From Cololabis saira (lineage: Eukaryota > Chordata > Actinopteri > Beloniformes > Belonidae), in NCBI RefSeq assembly GCF_033807715.1, contig NC_084591.1, positions 31,274,590 to 31,338,589 of the forward strand: a DNA stretch of 64,000 bases, given 5' to 3'. Position numbers and translations under genes: made by a program. Positions 20,505-31,819 of the stretch are shown in pieces. Below the pieces are notes generated by a model. The model had not been told where the DNA came from and did not search any database. It saw nothing but the letters and a program-made list of their open reading frames with translations. The stretch's first letter is position 1. Every line of letters begins with the position of its first letter.

Positions 20505-20868
20505 CAGTTTATTTGTGTAGCACATTTCAGCAACAAGGCAATTCAAGGTGATTTGCACAATGAAAACATGAAAAGTACGGAGAAGACAAAATAGATTAAG
20601 TCACAGTTCAAAGACATGACAGAGAAAAGTTAGACTTCAGTTACAGTGTAGTACTGATATTAACATTGTTTAAATCTGAATTCAGAATGGTTGAAATAAT
20701 TCAGTCAAAGGCATTTGTAAGCAAATTAGTTTTTAACCTTGATTTAAAGGAAGTGAGGGTTCAGCGTTCCTGCAGTTTTCTGGAAGTTTGTTTCTGATTC
20801 TGGGGGCACAGAGCAGACCTGGGCCAGTTTTTTCAAGATCCTGGAGATATTCTTCAAGTGATACTTTT
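20505..20868 (-). pseudogene. L2-like LINE, 3' end and C-terminus fragment
   Basis: On the minus strand a degraded ORF2 C-terminus (NISRILKK, then words like VCSVPPESETNFQKTAG, comparable to the 'CSAPRIRNKLPENCR' end of fish L2 ORFs) runs into a 3' UTR ending 'agtgctacac'. Its plus-strand end, 'tttgtgtagcacatttcag', recurs at 48785-48850 as another tail of the same family. It joins the LINE pieces at 25987-26130, 26562-26756 and 30818-31700. Confidence 0.6.
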
Positions 20869-22414
20869 TAATTAGGGCCCGAGCACTGAAAGTGCGAGGA
20901 CCCTATTGTATCTGTGATGTTTATTATTATTATTATTATTATTATTATTCTCGCCGTAAATAAATTGCCTTTTTGGAGGCCTTAAAATGCTCAAAAACTC
21001 ACCAAATTTTGCACACGCTTCCAGAGTCGCGTAAAATTACGTATTTTATGGGCGACAGGCATGGGTCCACAAGAATGGGCTCTATAGCGCCACCTATTTT
21101 ATGTTTTTTGACGAGCCCCACAATATGGTTTGACTTACAGCAATGACCTTTATGTGTGTATTATATTAGACAAAGAGCTACAAAAAAGTCTTTTGGACCC
21201 ATGGTCTAAGTTACACAGGAAGTCCGGCATTTTGAACAGAAAATGTCATTTTTCATGAATTCTGATCATTTCTAGGCCTCGTACTTTAACGAACTCCTCC
21301 TAGAGATTTTATCGAATTGGCTCACAACTTGGTTTGTACAATCTAGACACATGGCCGACGCTAAATTGCGAAGCTTTTAAGTTTTCACCAGAGGGCTTGA
21401 CCGTAGTCATTCGGCGAAGTTTGAGGTCATTTTTAAGCCTCGCCATGAAACACCAATTGGCTGTAATTCAGCAATACATTATTTTATGTGGCCGAAAACG
21501 TATGTGCATGATTGTAGGTTGGGCCTGAACCCATCTATGGTGGAATATTCAGGATCGGTTGTAGCGCCACCTGTTGGCACCAGGAATTGTCATGTCTTCT
21601 AGTATGCATCTGTGCTCCAAGCGAGATGAGATTAATGATCTCAAAGTTGGTCAGATAATAGGTAAGACATTGACGATGACTGACAGAGAAAACTGTACGT
21701 TCTTATCGAAGGGCGTGGCCGTTAGAGGTAGTAAAATTTCGGTGTCTCGCCATGAACATAAAAGTTGTTGTAACTTAAACATAATTGGTCAGAATTAACC
21801 CAAAATCAATACATGTAATCAGGCTTCCATTCTGAACAAGTGGATATGACAATCTTGGATGAACTCCATAGCGCCACCTTTTGGTCAGGTATACATTTTT
21901 CATCAAATTATGTGCTGTCATTGCTGTTTCATTCACCCAATCACAATGAAATCGACACATATTATTGTCATAAGCGTCCTTATTAACTGTGTTGAGTATC
22001 GTGGTCATAACTTGAAGGGAACTGCCATTTTACGTCACTCTGAATTTTTTGGTAAAATAATAATTTAAAATCATAGGCTTGGTCTTAAGACAATAAAATG
22101 TCAGATTAAGATACATTTCGACATGACTAAAAAATCATACGCTGGTACATATCGCTTTTGAAGAACTTTGTAACTCTCTTTTTCCAAAAATGTATTCATG
22201 TACAATTAAATCATATTTTTGTCATGCCATGTCCAATTAACTTCGTAAACTTCGTAAAAATATTGTTTACTGGGATGTGAAAATATATTTTTGGCATTAA
22301 GGTGCGTAAAACGCACGATTGGTAATGAATATTTATTTAAATCCATTGGATTTAAAGCAAGCTGGCTCTGTGTGCCGGCCAGTCCGAGAAGGTCCTCGCT
22401 GCAGCACCGCGGAA

Positions 22415-22488
22415 GGGGGCGGGGCGTCGGACATCACAGGGGCGGGGCGTCGGACATCACAGGGGCGGGGCGTAGGACATCACAGGGG
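22415..22488. repeat. 23-bp minisatellite, array A
   Basis: Three units of a 23-bp repeat built of a GC box (ggggcggggcgt) followed by cggacatcaca or aggacatcaca. Confidence 0.85.
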
Positions 22489-22611
22489 ATGGATGGATTG
22501 TTTTTTAAATGTTTTTTAAATGTTAAAACATTTTAAAAACTCTGTGGAAAGTGTGTGGGGAGCTTTTGGGCGGAAAAGTTGCAACTGAACCTAGTACCCC
22601 TCGCTGCAGCA

Positions 22612-22722
22612 CCACGGGGGCGGGGCGTCGGACATCACAGGGGCGGGGCGTCGGACATCACAGGGGCGGGGCGTAGGACATCACAGGGGCGGGGCGTAGG
22701 ACATCACAGGGGCGGGGCGTGA
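22612..22722. repeat. 23-bp minisatellite, array B
   Basis: About four and a half units of the same 23-bp repeat, two with cgtcgg and then cgtagg variants. It lies between the inverted arms of the insertion and is preceded by the arm-end phrase 'cctagtacccctcgctgcag'. Confidence 0.85.
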
Positions 22723-23327
22723 TATCAAAATGACACAGCACCATCTGGTGACCATTTCCAAGAATTACAAATGCAAATTTATATTCAAAGTCATCATTAT
22801 ACAGATGAATCTCCGAAAATAAGAATACCGTGCAAAAGTTAATTTGTTTCAGTAATTAAACTCAAAAGGTGACACTAATATATATATATTCATAATATGC
22901 AAAGATAGATATTATATAAGATTATAAAACATACTTGTAATATAATTATTATGTTTAATATTACATAATTATAATAAAAATATATAGATTGTCATTGGGT
23001 ATTGAGTGTGATGAGTAGGCTAGCACTAAAAATCATTGGTAGTAATGATTCCATATATACAAATTACATTTTTTCAACAAACAAAAGAGGGACAAGGACA
23101 ACAAAAGCAGGTGTTTTGTGTTAATGTGTTTATTCATTCAGCGAGTCAGCAGTGAGGAAACGCTGCCCAGAGAGATGACTCCATTTATACCAGTGGCTCA
23201 CAGTGAATTCAGTAGCAGGACTTCAGTTCAGTTGCAACTTTTCCGCCCAAAAGCTCCCCACACACTTTCCACAGAGTTTTTAAAATGTTTTAACATTTAA
23301 AAAACATTTAAAAAACAATCCATCCAT

Positions 23328-23426
23328 CCCCTGTGATGTCCGACGCCCCGCCCCTGTGATGTCCGACGCCCCGCCCCTGTGATGTCCGACGCCCCGCCCC
23401 TGTGATGTCCGACGCCCCGCCCCCTT
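23328..23426. repeat. 23-bp minisatellite, array C (inverted)
   Basis: Four units of the 23-bp repeat in the opposite orientation (tgtgatgtccgacgccccgc) within the right inverted arm. Confidence 0.85.
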
Positions 23427-24774
23427 CCGCGGTGCTGCAGCGAGGGGTACTAGGCCAGTCCTGCAGCGGAGCGGAGGCCGAGGGGGAGGGAGGAGGGGGG
23501 GAGCGGGGGGACGGTGTTGCGTGCGCACCGTATTGACGTTCCTCACACGACATGAATCCTACAGTGTTTTCACACGAGTCCCAACCTAATCTGTAAGTAT
23601 TTTTTTATTGTGTGCATAATTGTAGAGTCGTCTTAAGACATCTATGGTGAAATATTCCTGTGGAATAGTTTTCACCGATGTATTTCGGCGGCGCATGTCT
23701 GTAATGCAGCTCGCTTTTTACCATGTCTTTCATGTCTCTGTCTTCTACCGAGACAGAGACCACTTAAATAAAACCACACTGATTTTGAGTCAAACCCGTC
23801 TTTTTAAATTCAATTTTTATACAGAAAATAATTACAGTGCATGTATTACACCTTATTTCACAGCAGCTTTGCAATTTTATTATATTATTATCGGCTTTCA
23901 GCCGAGATCTGGTCGGCACCGCGCAGCGCCGCGGAGGAGGTGCATTCAGGGACCGGTCGGAATTCTAAAAAGCCGATTATCCTCCTGGTGCGTTCAGGGA
24001 CAACTGGAATTTACTGTATTTGGCGAGAATTTACCGTTGCTTCATTTGCTTAAAAATTATTTAAAGGTGACCTATTATGGCATTTAATGTATATTTTAAA
24101 CAGGCATTGAATGTCTTAAAAACAAGCTTTTGAAGGTTTTTTCTACATAAATGAGAAATTCAGCCTCTGGGCCATGTCTTTATTTTTACCGTTTCTAACC
24201 TTCTCTATGAGGGATTCTGAGGGGAGGGGGGGCTATGTTAATGAGGCTCTGTGCTGATTGGCTGCCTGAATGACGTGTAGCAGGGGAGCTTTAAGCCTGA
24301 ATCACAATTGTGGGTCAATGATGTATAAGGCCTTTGAGAGGCCTATTTTTAAAATACTTAAAATAAAGATGTATTTGGCCATTTTCCAAACATTTGGAAT
24401 GTAGTGTGCATATATGTGAAAACTTAAAACAAAGGTATTTTAGTGTTTTTAAACCTACATTAATAGGGCAACGACCTTAAAAAAGTAATTGGGGGCGACC
24501 GTTATTTATCTCAAAATTAATAGATTTCCTTAACAAAATGTATATTTTAATTATCAGTAATTAAATTAACTTTTCAAGAAAGATAGACTCATGTGTCCTT
24601 TCATTTTTGAAAACCATTTTGAAATACATTTTATCTATAATGGAAGTGTCACCCTCATAAAGCCATTTATGCATACTATACCAATGATTTATATTTGAAC
24701 CAAAACTCATAGACATTAAATTTTGAAGTTCTATAGTAAACTATAGTAAACCATGGTTTGTTAAGGTTTTCAGA

Positions 24775-25560
24775 GCTTCCTTTATCGGTACACACCTGTA
24801 TCATAGCACAACTTAAAGAAAAGTCTCCTGGCGCCATGGCCCAAACCCAACAGGAAGTCGGCCAGTTTGAATTAATCATGTAATTTTGGCGCAATTTATG
24901 CCATTCCTTCAGCCGCTTCTTCGCCAGAACCGTAACGTGCACCCAGGTGTGTTATACATCCAAATGTGCGTCTCCATCCTGCAATAACGTGCATAACTTT
25001 TCTCAGTCAAAAGCGTTACCGTGGCGATGATAGACGCCAAAAAGCGTGCCCCCAATTCATCTGATTGGTCCATACAGATAAAACTTCGTGCCTCAAGTCC
25101 CACAATACGCTTTGACGTACATGCACAAAAATCGGTACACAACTGTATCATGTCGCAAATTAAAGGAAAGTCTCTTGGCGCCATGGCCGAAACCGAACAG
25201 GAAGTCGGCCATTTTGAACATTTTGAATTCATCGTGTAATTTTGGCGCAATTTATGCCATTTCTTCGGTCATTAATTCAGCCCGAACCGTAACATGCACC
25301 CAGGTGTGTTATACATCAAAACGTGCGTCTCCATCCTCCGACACCACGCATTACTTTTCTCTTTCAAAAGCGTTACCGTGGCGACGCTAGACGGCAAAAA
25401 GCGCGCCCACCCTTCATCTGGTTGGTTCAGACAGAAAAAACTTTGCGCCTCAAGCCCCATAATACGGTTTGACGTACATGAACGAAAATTGGTACACACC
25501 TGTATCATGTCGCAACTTAAAGAAAAGCCAGGCCTGTCGATAAATTTGATATTTCATGGT
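24775..25560 (+). repeat. Tandem ~350-bp modules in copy 1
   Basis: Two and a half modules. Each has 'ggtacacacctgtatcat' (or a one-base variant), 'gcgccatggcc', 'aacaggaagtcggcca', 'ttttggcgcaatttatgcc' and 'gcacccaggtgtgttataca'. The same set occurs in copy 2 at about 29610-30390. Open frames on both strands here are by-products of the repeated unit. Confidence 0.8.
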
Positions 25561-25986
25561 TTGCATTAATGGGCGTGGCCTAACGGCTCAACAGCGCCCA
25601 CTAGAATACCTTTCTCTCCCATAACTTTTGAAAGGTTTGACATAAAGAGTCGTGGGTGGTGTCATCGGACTCGGTATTGAGTCCTTGACCATAATTGGCA
25701 AAAATTAGCCCCGCCCCTTCTTCTGATTGGTTGTCCCTATTTCCTGCTATAACATTTGAATATTTTGACATAGACAGTCGTGGGTGGTGTCATCAGATTC
25801 TGTATGGAGTCCTTGACCTTCATTGGCCTGAATTAGCCCCCCCCTTCTTCTGATTGGTTGTCCCTTTTTTCTGCTATAACTTTTGAATGGTTTGACATAG
25901 GAAGTCGTGGGTGGTGTCATTTCTGATATGCTTATGGGGGGCGGTGGCCGTGAGTGCGAGGGCCCGTTCATCGCTGCTTGCAGCTT

Positions 25987-26130
25987 TAATTTGTTAATGC
26001 ATCTCTGTAGGTTCAAGTCTGAGTCCATGTTTACACCCAGATTTCTGGTCTTATCAGTGATTTGTAGCTGTAATAAATGAAGCTGTGTGCTGACTCTTAC
26101 ACTTTCTTAAAGAGGACTACTCCAGCTGAA
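25987..26130 (-). pseudogene. L2-like LINE piece containing NLGVNMDSDLN
   Basis: Minus-strand translation gives QLQITDKTRNLGVNMDSDL and then NLQRCINKLK, the post-RT motif of L2-group LINEs (consensus NLGVIFDSDL...HIN). It is interrupted at once by repeat copy 1; the following LINE text (NISRILK) resumes at 20868. Confidence 0.7.
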
Positions 26131-26261
26131 GAAAATGATGGCACATCCACTCATTTGTTCTATGCATCTACTCAATGCTTATAAGAACTCATTGTCACCT
26201 GGTGACATTGTAATGTAAAGTAAAAGGATTTTCAAAAATGTGGTTTTTCAAACCTAAAGTG

Positions 26262-26559
26262 CTGCTGGGCAGAAATAATAAAAACAAAAACAAGAGGCTA
26301 AACTTGACAAAAAACAGAAACAGGTAGGGAAACGTGGCAGTAAGACCAGTAGGGATCAGCAAGGAGCAAAGGAAAGACAAGACAAGATATACACAGAGGA
26401 CTTGACAAGACACAGGTGCAAACGATCAGGGCAGATGGGAATAAGGGAAGTCAAGACAAAACTTAAACACAAGGTCATGGGAGTTAAAAATTAAACAGGA
26501 ACATAATTCCAAAACTGTGAACGAACCCAAAAACTATGACAAAACCCAAAACCATGACA
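26262..26559 (-). repeat. LTR-like or other dispersed repeat inside the LINE
   Basis: On the minus strand it begins TGTCATGGTTTTGGGTTTTG, exactly where the LINE reading breaks after NYAD, and includes 'cacctgtgtcttgtcaagtc' followed by 'gtgtatatc', a TATA-like word. The window's first 80 bases resemble part of it. A solo LTR is one possibility, but no second copy with internal sequence is present to prove it. Confidence 0.4.
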
Positions 26560-26561
26560 CA

Positions 26562-26756
26562 TCTGCGTAGTTATGGTAACTTATCTTGTTGTTTATTATT
26601 ATCTGAGCTAAAGGAACCATGTAGATGTTAAATAGGAGGGGTCCTAGGATAAAACCTTGGGCAACAGCATTCTGGATCAGCTGTCTGATAAATTCTTTCA
26701 AGATAGAGTTTTTCAAGACCCTGGAGATATTCCTCAAGTGATAGAGGCCAGCTTTG
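26562..26756 (-). pseudogene. L2-like LINE reverse-transcriptase piece
   Basis: Minus-strand frame reads YHLRNISRVLK at its start and then AQGFILGPLLFNIYMVPL and KISYHNYAD. The second part is the RT motif 'PQGS-LGPLLF-IY...YADD' of L2-group LINEs. Notably, NISRV normally lies downstream of that motif, so the order is rearranged. See the finding on the duplicated block. Confidence 0.75.
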
Positions 26757-26761
26757 TAATT

Positions 26762-26807
26762 AGGGCCCGAGCACTGAAAGTGCGAGGACCCTATTGTATC
26801 TGTGATG

Positions 26808-26850
<43 letters not shown>

Positions 26851-29800
26851 TCGCCGTAAATGAATTGCCTTTTTGGAGGCCTTAAAATGCTCAAAAACTC
26901 ACCAAATTTTGCACACGCTTCCAGAGTCGCGTAAAATTACGTATTTTATGGGCGACAGGCATGGGTCCACAAGAATGGGCTCTATAGCGCCACCTATTTT
27001 ATGTTTTTCGACGAGCCCCACAATATGGTTTGACTTACAGCAATGACCTTTATGTGTGTATTATATCAGACAAAGCCCTACAAAAAAGTCTCTTGGACCC
27101 ATGCTCTAAGTTACACAGGAAGTCCGTCATTTTGAATAGAAAATGTCATTTTTGATGAATTCTGATCATTTCTAGGCCTCGTACTTTAACGAACTCCTCC
27201 TAGAGATTTGATCAGATTGGCTCACAACTTGGTTTGTACAATCTAGACACATGGCCGACGCTAAATTGCGAAGCTTTTAAGTTTTTAGCAGAGGGCTTGA
27301 CCGTAGTGATTCGGCAAAGTTTGAGGTCATTTTTAAGCCTCGCCATCAAACATCAATTGGCTGTAATTCAGCAATACATGATTTGATGTGGTTGAAAACG
27401 TATGTGTATGATTGTAGGCTGAGCCTGAACCCATCTATGGTGGAATATTCAGGATCGGTTGTAGCGCCACCTGTTGGCACCAGGAATTGTCATGTCTTCT
27501 AGTTTGCATCTGTGCTCCAAGCGAGATGAGATTAATGATCTCAAAGTTGGTCAGATAATAGGTAAGACATTGACGATGAGTGACAGAGAAAACTGTACGT
27601 TTTAATCAAAGGGCGTTGCCGTTAGAGGTGGTCAAATTTCTGTGTCTCGCCATGAACATAAAAGTTGTTGTAACTTAAACATACTTGGTCCAAATTGACC
27701 CAAAATCAATACATGTAATCAGGCTTCCATTCTGAACAAGTGGATATGACAATCTTGGATTGAAATCCATAGCGCCACCTTTTGGTCAGGTATACATTTT
27801 TCATCAAATTATGTGCTGTCATTGCTGTTTCATTCATCCAATCACAATGAAATCGACACATATTATTGTCATAAGCGTCCTTATTAACTGTGTTGAGTAT
27901 CGTGGTCATAACTTGAAGGGAACTGCCATTTTATGTCACTCTGAATTTTTTGGAAAAATAATAATTTAAAATCATAGGCTTGGTCTTAAGACAATAAAAT
28001 GTCAGATTTAGATACATTTCGACATGACTAAAAAATCATACGCTGGTACATATCGCTTTTGAAGAACTTTGTAACTCTCTTTTTCCAAAAATGTATTCAT
28101 ATACAATTAAATCATATTTTTGTCATGCCATGTCCAATTAACTTCGTAAACTTCGTAAAAATATTGTTTACTGTGATGTGAAAATATATTTTTGGCATTA
28201 AGGTGCGTAAAACGCACGATTGGTAATGAATATTTATTTAAATCCATTGGATTTAAAGCAAACTGGCTCTGTGTGCCGGCCCTGCAGCGGAGCGGAGGCC
28301 GAGGGGGAGGGAGGAGGGGGGAGCGGAGGGACATTGCGTGCGCACCGTATTGACGTTCCTCACACGACATGAATCCTCCAGTGTTTTCACACGAGTCCCA
28401 ACCTAATCTGTAAGTATTTTTTTATTGTGTGCATAATTGTAGAGTCGTCTTAAGACATCTATGGTGAAATATTCCTGTGGAATAGTTTTCACCGATGTAT
28501 TTCGGCGGCGCATGTCTGTAATGCAGCTCGATTTTTTCACGTCTTTCATGTCTCTGTCTTCTACCGAGACAGAGACCACTTAAATAAAACCACACTGATT
28601 TTGAGTCAAACCCGTCTTTTTACATTCAATTTTTATACAGAAAATAATTACAGTGCATGTATTACACCTTATTTCACAGCAGCTTTGCAATTTTATTATA
28701 TTATTATCGGCCCTCAGCCGAGATCTGGTCGGGACCGCGCCGCGCCGCGGAGGAGGTGCATTCAGGGACCGGTCGGAATTCTAAAAAGCCGATTATCCTC
28801 CTGGTGCGTTCAGGGACAACTGGAATTTACTCTATTTGGCGAGAATTTACCGTTGCTTCATTTGCTTAAAAATTATTTAAAGGTGACCTATTATGGCATT
28901 TAATGTATATTTTAAACAGGCATTGAATGTCTTAAAAACAAGCTTTTGAAGGTTTTTTCTACATAAATGAGAAATTAAGCCTCTGGGCCATGTCTTTATT
29001 TTTACCGTTTCTAACCTTGTCTATGAGGGATTCTGAGGGGAGGGGGGGCTATGTTAATGAGGCTCTGTGCTGATTGGCTGCCTGAATGACGTGTAGCAGG
29101 GGAGCTTTAAGCCTGAATCACAATTGTGGGTCAATGATGTATAAGGCCTTTGAGAGGCCTATTTTTAAAATACTTAAAATAAAGATGTATTTGGCCATTT
29201 TCCAAACATTTGGAATGTAGTGTGCATATATGTGAAAACTTAAAACAAAGGTATTTTAGTGTTTTTAAACCTACATTAATAGGGCAACGACCTTAAAAAA
29301 GTAATTGGGGGCGACCGTTATTTATCTCAAAATTAATAGATTTCCTTAACAAAATGTATATTTTAATAAGTATCAGTAATTAAATTAACTTTTCAAGAAA
29401 GATAGACTCATGTGTCCTTTCATTTTTGAAAACCATTTTGAAATACATTTTATCTATAATGGAAGTGTCACCCTCATAAAGCCATTTATGCATACTATAC
29501 CAATGATTTATATTTGAACCAAAACTCATAGACATTAAATTTTGAATTTGCGGATTTCCTAAGTTCTATAGTAAACCATGGTTTGTTAAGGTTTTCAGAG
29601 CTTCCTTTATCGGTACACACCTGTATCATAGCACAACTTAAAGAAAAGTCTCCTGGCGCCATGGCCGAAACCCAACAGGAAGTCGGCCAGTTTGAATTAA
29701 TCATGTCATTTTGGCGCAATTTATGCCAGTCCTTCAGCCGCTTCTTCGCCAGAACCGTAACGTGCACCCAGGTGTGTTATACATGAAAATGTGCGTCTCC

Positions 29801-30812
29801 ATCCTGCAATAACGTGCATAACTTTTCTCAGTCAAAAGCGTTACCGTGGCGATGATAGACGCCAAAAAGCGCGCCCCCAATTCATCTGATTGGTCCATAC
29901 AGATAAAACTTTGTGCCTCAAGCCCCACAATACAGTTTGACGTACATGCACAAAAATCGGTACACACCTGTATCATGTCGCAACTTAAAGGAAAGTCTCT
30001 TGGCGCCATGGCCGAAACCGAACAGGAAGTCAGCCATTTTGAACATTTTGAATTAATCGTGTAATTTTGGCGCAATTTATGCCCTTTCTTCGGTCATTAA
30101 TTCAGCCCGAACCGTAACGTGCACCCAGGTGTGTTATACATCAAAACATGCGTCTCCATCCTCCGACACCACGCATTACTTTTCTCTTTCAAAAGCGTTA
30201 CCGTGGCGACGCTAGACAGCAAAAAGCGCGCCCACCCTTCATCTGATTGGTTCAGACAGAAAAAACTTTGCGCCTCAAGCCCCATAATACGGTTTGACGT
30301 ACATGAACGAAAATCGTTACACACCTGTATCATGTCGCAACTTAAAGAAAAGCCAGGCCTGTCGATACATTTGATATTTCATGGTTTGCATTAATGGGCG
30401 TGGCCTAACGGCTCAACAGCGCCCACTAGAATACCTTTCTCTCCCATAACTTTTGAAAGGTTTGACATAAAGAGTCGTGGGTGGTGTCATCGGACTCGGT
30501 ATTGAGTCCTTGACCATAATTGGCGAAAATTAGCCCCGCCCCTTCTTCTGATTGGTTGTCCCTATTTCCTGCTATAACATTTGAATGTTTTGACATAAAG
30601 AGTCGTGGGTGGTGTCATGGGATTCTGTAATGAGTCCTTGAGCTTCATTGGCCTGAATTAGCCCCGCCCCTTCTTCTGATTGGTTGTCCCTTTTTTCTGC
30701 TATAACTTTTGAATGGTTTGACATAGGAAGTCGTGGGTGGTGTCATTTCTGATATGCTTATGGTGGGCGGTGGCCGTGAGTGCGAGGGCCCGTTCATCGC
30801 TGCTTGCAGCTT
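26762..30812 (+). mobile_element. Large non-coding repeat, copy 2 (4.05 kb)
   Basis: Same start, end, orientation and internal modules as copy 1 (20874-25986), with few substitutions. It lacks the 1.07-kb GC foldback and has a longer (TTA)n tract (about 26810-26850). TAATT is duplicated at 26757-26761 and 30813-30817. LINE sequence on both sides is the same as around copy 1. No coding capacity. Confidence 0.8.
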
Positions 30813-30817
30813 TAATT

Positions 30818-31700
30818 TGTTAATGTGTCTCTGAAGGTTCAAGTCGGAGTCCATGATTACACCCAGATTTCTGGCCAATGTTCTGAAGTTACCTATTGAC
30901 ACGAAGTGTTTTAAGTAAGACTCAAACCAGTCAAGTACTGTACAAGAAAGTCCAACCCAATTCTCAGTCTAGCAATACACCACGGCCAACGGTGTCAAAT
31001 GCTGCACTGACGTCCAATAATACCATCACTATGGTTCTTCCACAGTCTGTCTGTATTAATGCGGATGTCATTGAACACCTTGACAAGAGCACTCTCAGTA
31101 CTGTGGTGAGCACTAAAACCGGACTGGAAGAAACCCAGCTTTTTCAGTAACCTTACCACTTTGAGATGGGTCTATAATTTTGCGTTAGCAACTTGTCCAG
31201 ATTGTTCTTTTCCAACAGTGGTTTGATTACTGCTGTCTTCAAAGTTTGGGGGAAACACCTGACAAAAGGGACAAGTTTACAATTTGAGTCAGATCAGATG
31301 TTATGATGGGTAAAACTTTCTTAAAGAAAGCTGTGGGTAAAATATCGAGATAACAGGAGGATGAGTTTAGCTGATCCATCATATCCTCCAGGTTTTTATA
31401 ATTGATTGGGTAAAATTGTGTCATTTTGTTCAAATTGGTTTTGATTGGATGCAGCACTGTTCCTTGACTTGATATTGATTGCTTGTCTAATCTTCTGGAT
31501 TGTCTTAGTTGGAAAATGCATTGCCTTTGTAGAGTGGAGTGCAAATATAGGAGGGCGTGTTAACCTTTACACAGTAGCAAACAAGGCACAACTATTATTG
31601 GTGTTTTTGTTGATGATTTCAGAAAAGAAAGATTCCCTTGCATTCCTCAGTTGTAAATTATATCTGTAAAGTCTCTCTTTATAGATGTCATAGTGAACCA
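30818..31700 (-). pseudogene. L2-like LINE ORF2, 5' half of the RT
   Basis: Read on the minus strand from about 31700: SSCYLDILPTAFFKKVLP and TSDLTQIVNLSLLSG (RT motif preceding the fingers), LEKNNLDKLL, then, with frameshifts, words matching FQSGFSAHHSTE- and VLLDVSAAFDT-type motifs, then WFESYLKHFVSIGNF. It then jumps to RNLGVIMDSDLNLQRHIN before repeat copy 2. The missing middle (PQGS...YADD) is found at 26562-26680. Many stops and shifts; dead copy. Confidence 0.7.
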
Positions 31701-31819
31701 TGAGTCCAGGTACAAACACTTTTCTACTCCACGCCCTTTTTGCAATAGCTTTGCCACTATAGGAAGCACACTTTTGAATGCAAGTAATCTAAGCTGTTTT
31801 GTATTGAAAGAACTTCACT

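Larger units (their letters stand above)
22386..23452. mobile_element. GC-minisatellite foldback inserted in copy 1
   Basis: Present in copy 1 and absent from copy 2. Flanked by the same 9 bp, ggccagtcc (22377-22385 and 23453-23461). Inverted arms 22386-22589 and 23230-23452 both contain a 23-bp minisatellite, a 'gatggatggattg' stretch and 'gggcggaaaagttgcaactg'. A 9-bp duplication with long inverted ends resembles Mutator-like elements, but the outermost bases of the arms differ and no transposase is present, so the class is open. Confidence 0.65.
20874..25986 (+). mobile_element. Large non-coding repeat, copy 1 (5.1 kb)
   Basis: Starts AGGGCCCGAGCACTGAAAG and ends GCTGCTTGCAGCTT; TAATT stands on both sides (20869-20873, 25987-25991), a likely 5-bp target duplication. 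The start can fold (gcact-gaa-agtgc), and a stem-loop gctgc-tt-gcagc sits at the end. A (TTA)n tract follows the start at about 20922. It has no coding frame. Tandem modules lie inside: about 350 bp at 24784, 25133 and 25491, and about 125 bp three times before the end. It is inserted in the L2-like LINE. It differs from copy 2 mainly by the foldback insertion 22386-23452. Common in teleosts; I cannot name its class. Confidence 0.8.

Noticed and set aside
24676..30394. Paired frames of about 70-113 codons in both repeat copies
   Set aside because: Conserved between copies only because the DNA is; they occur on both strands of the tandem modules and show no known domain.
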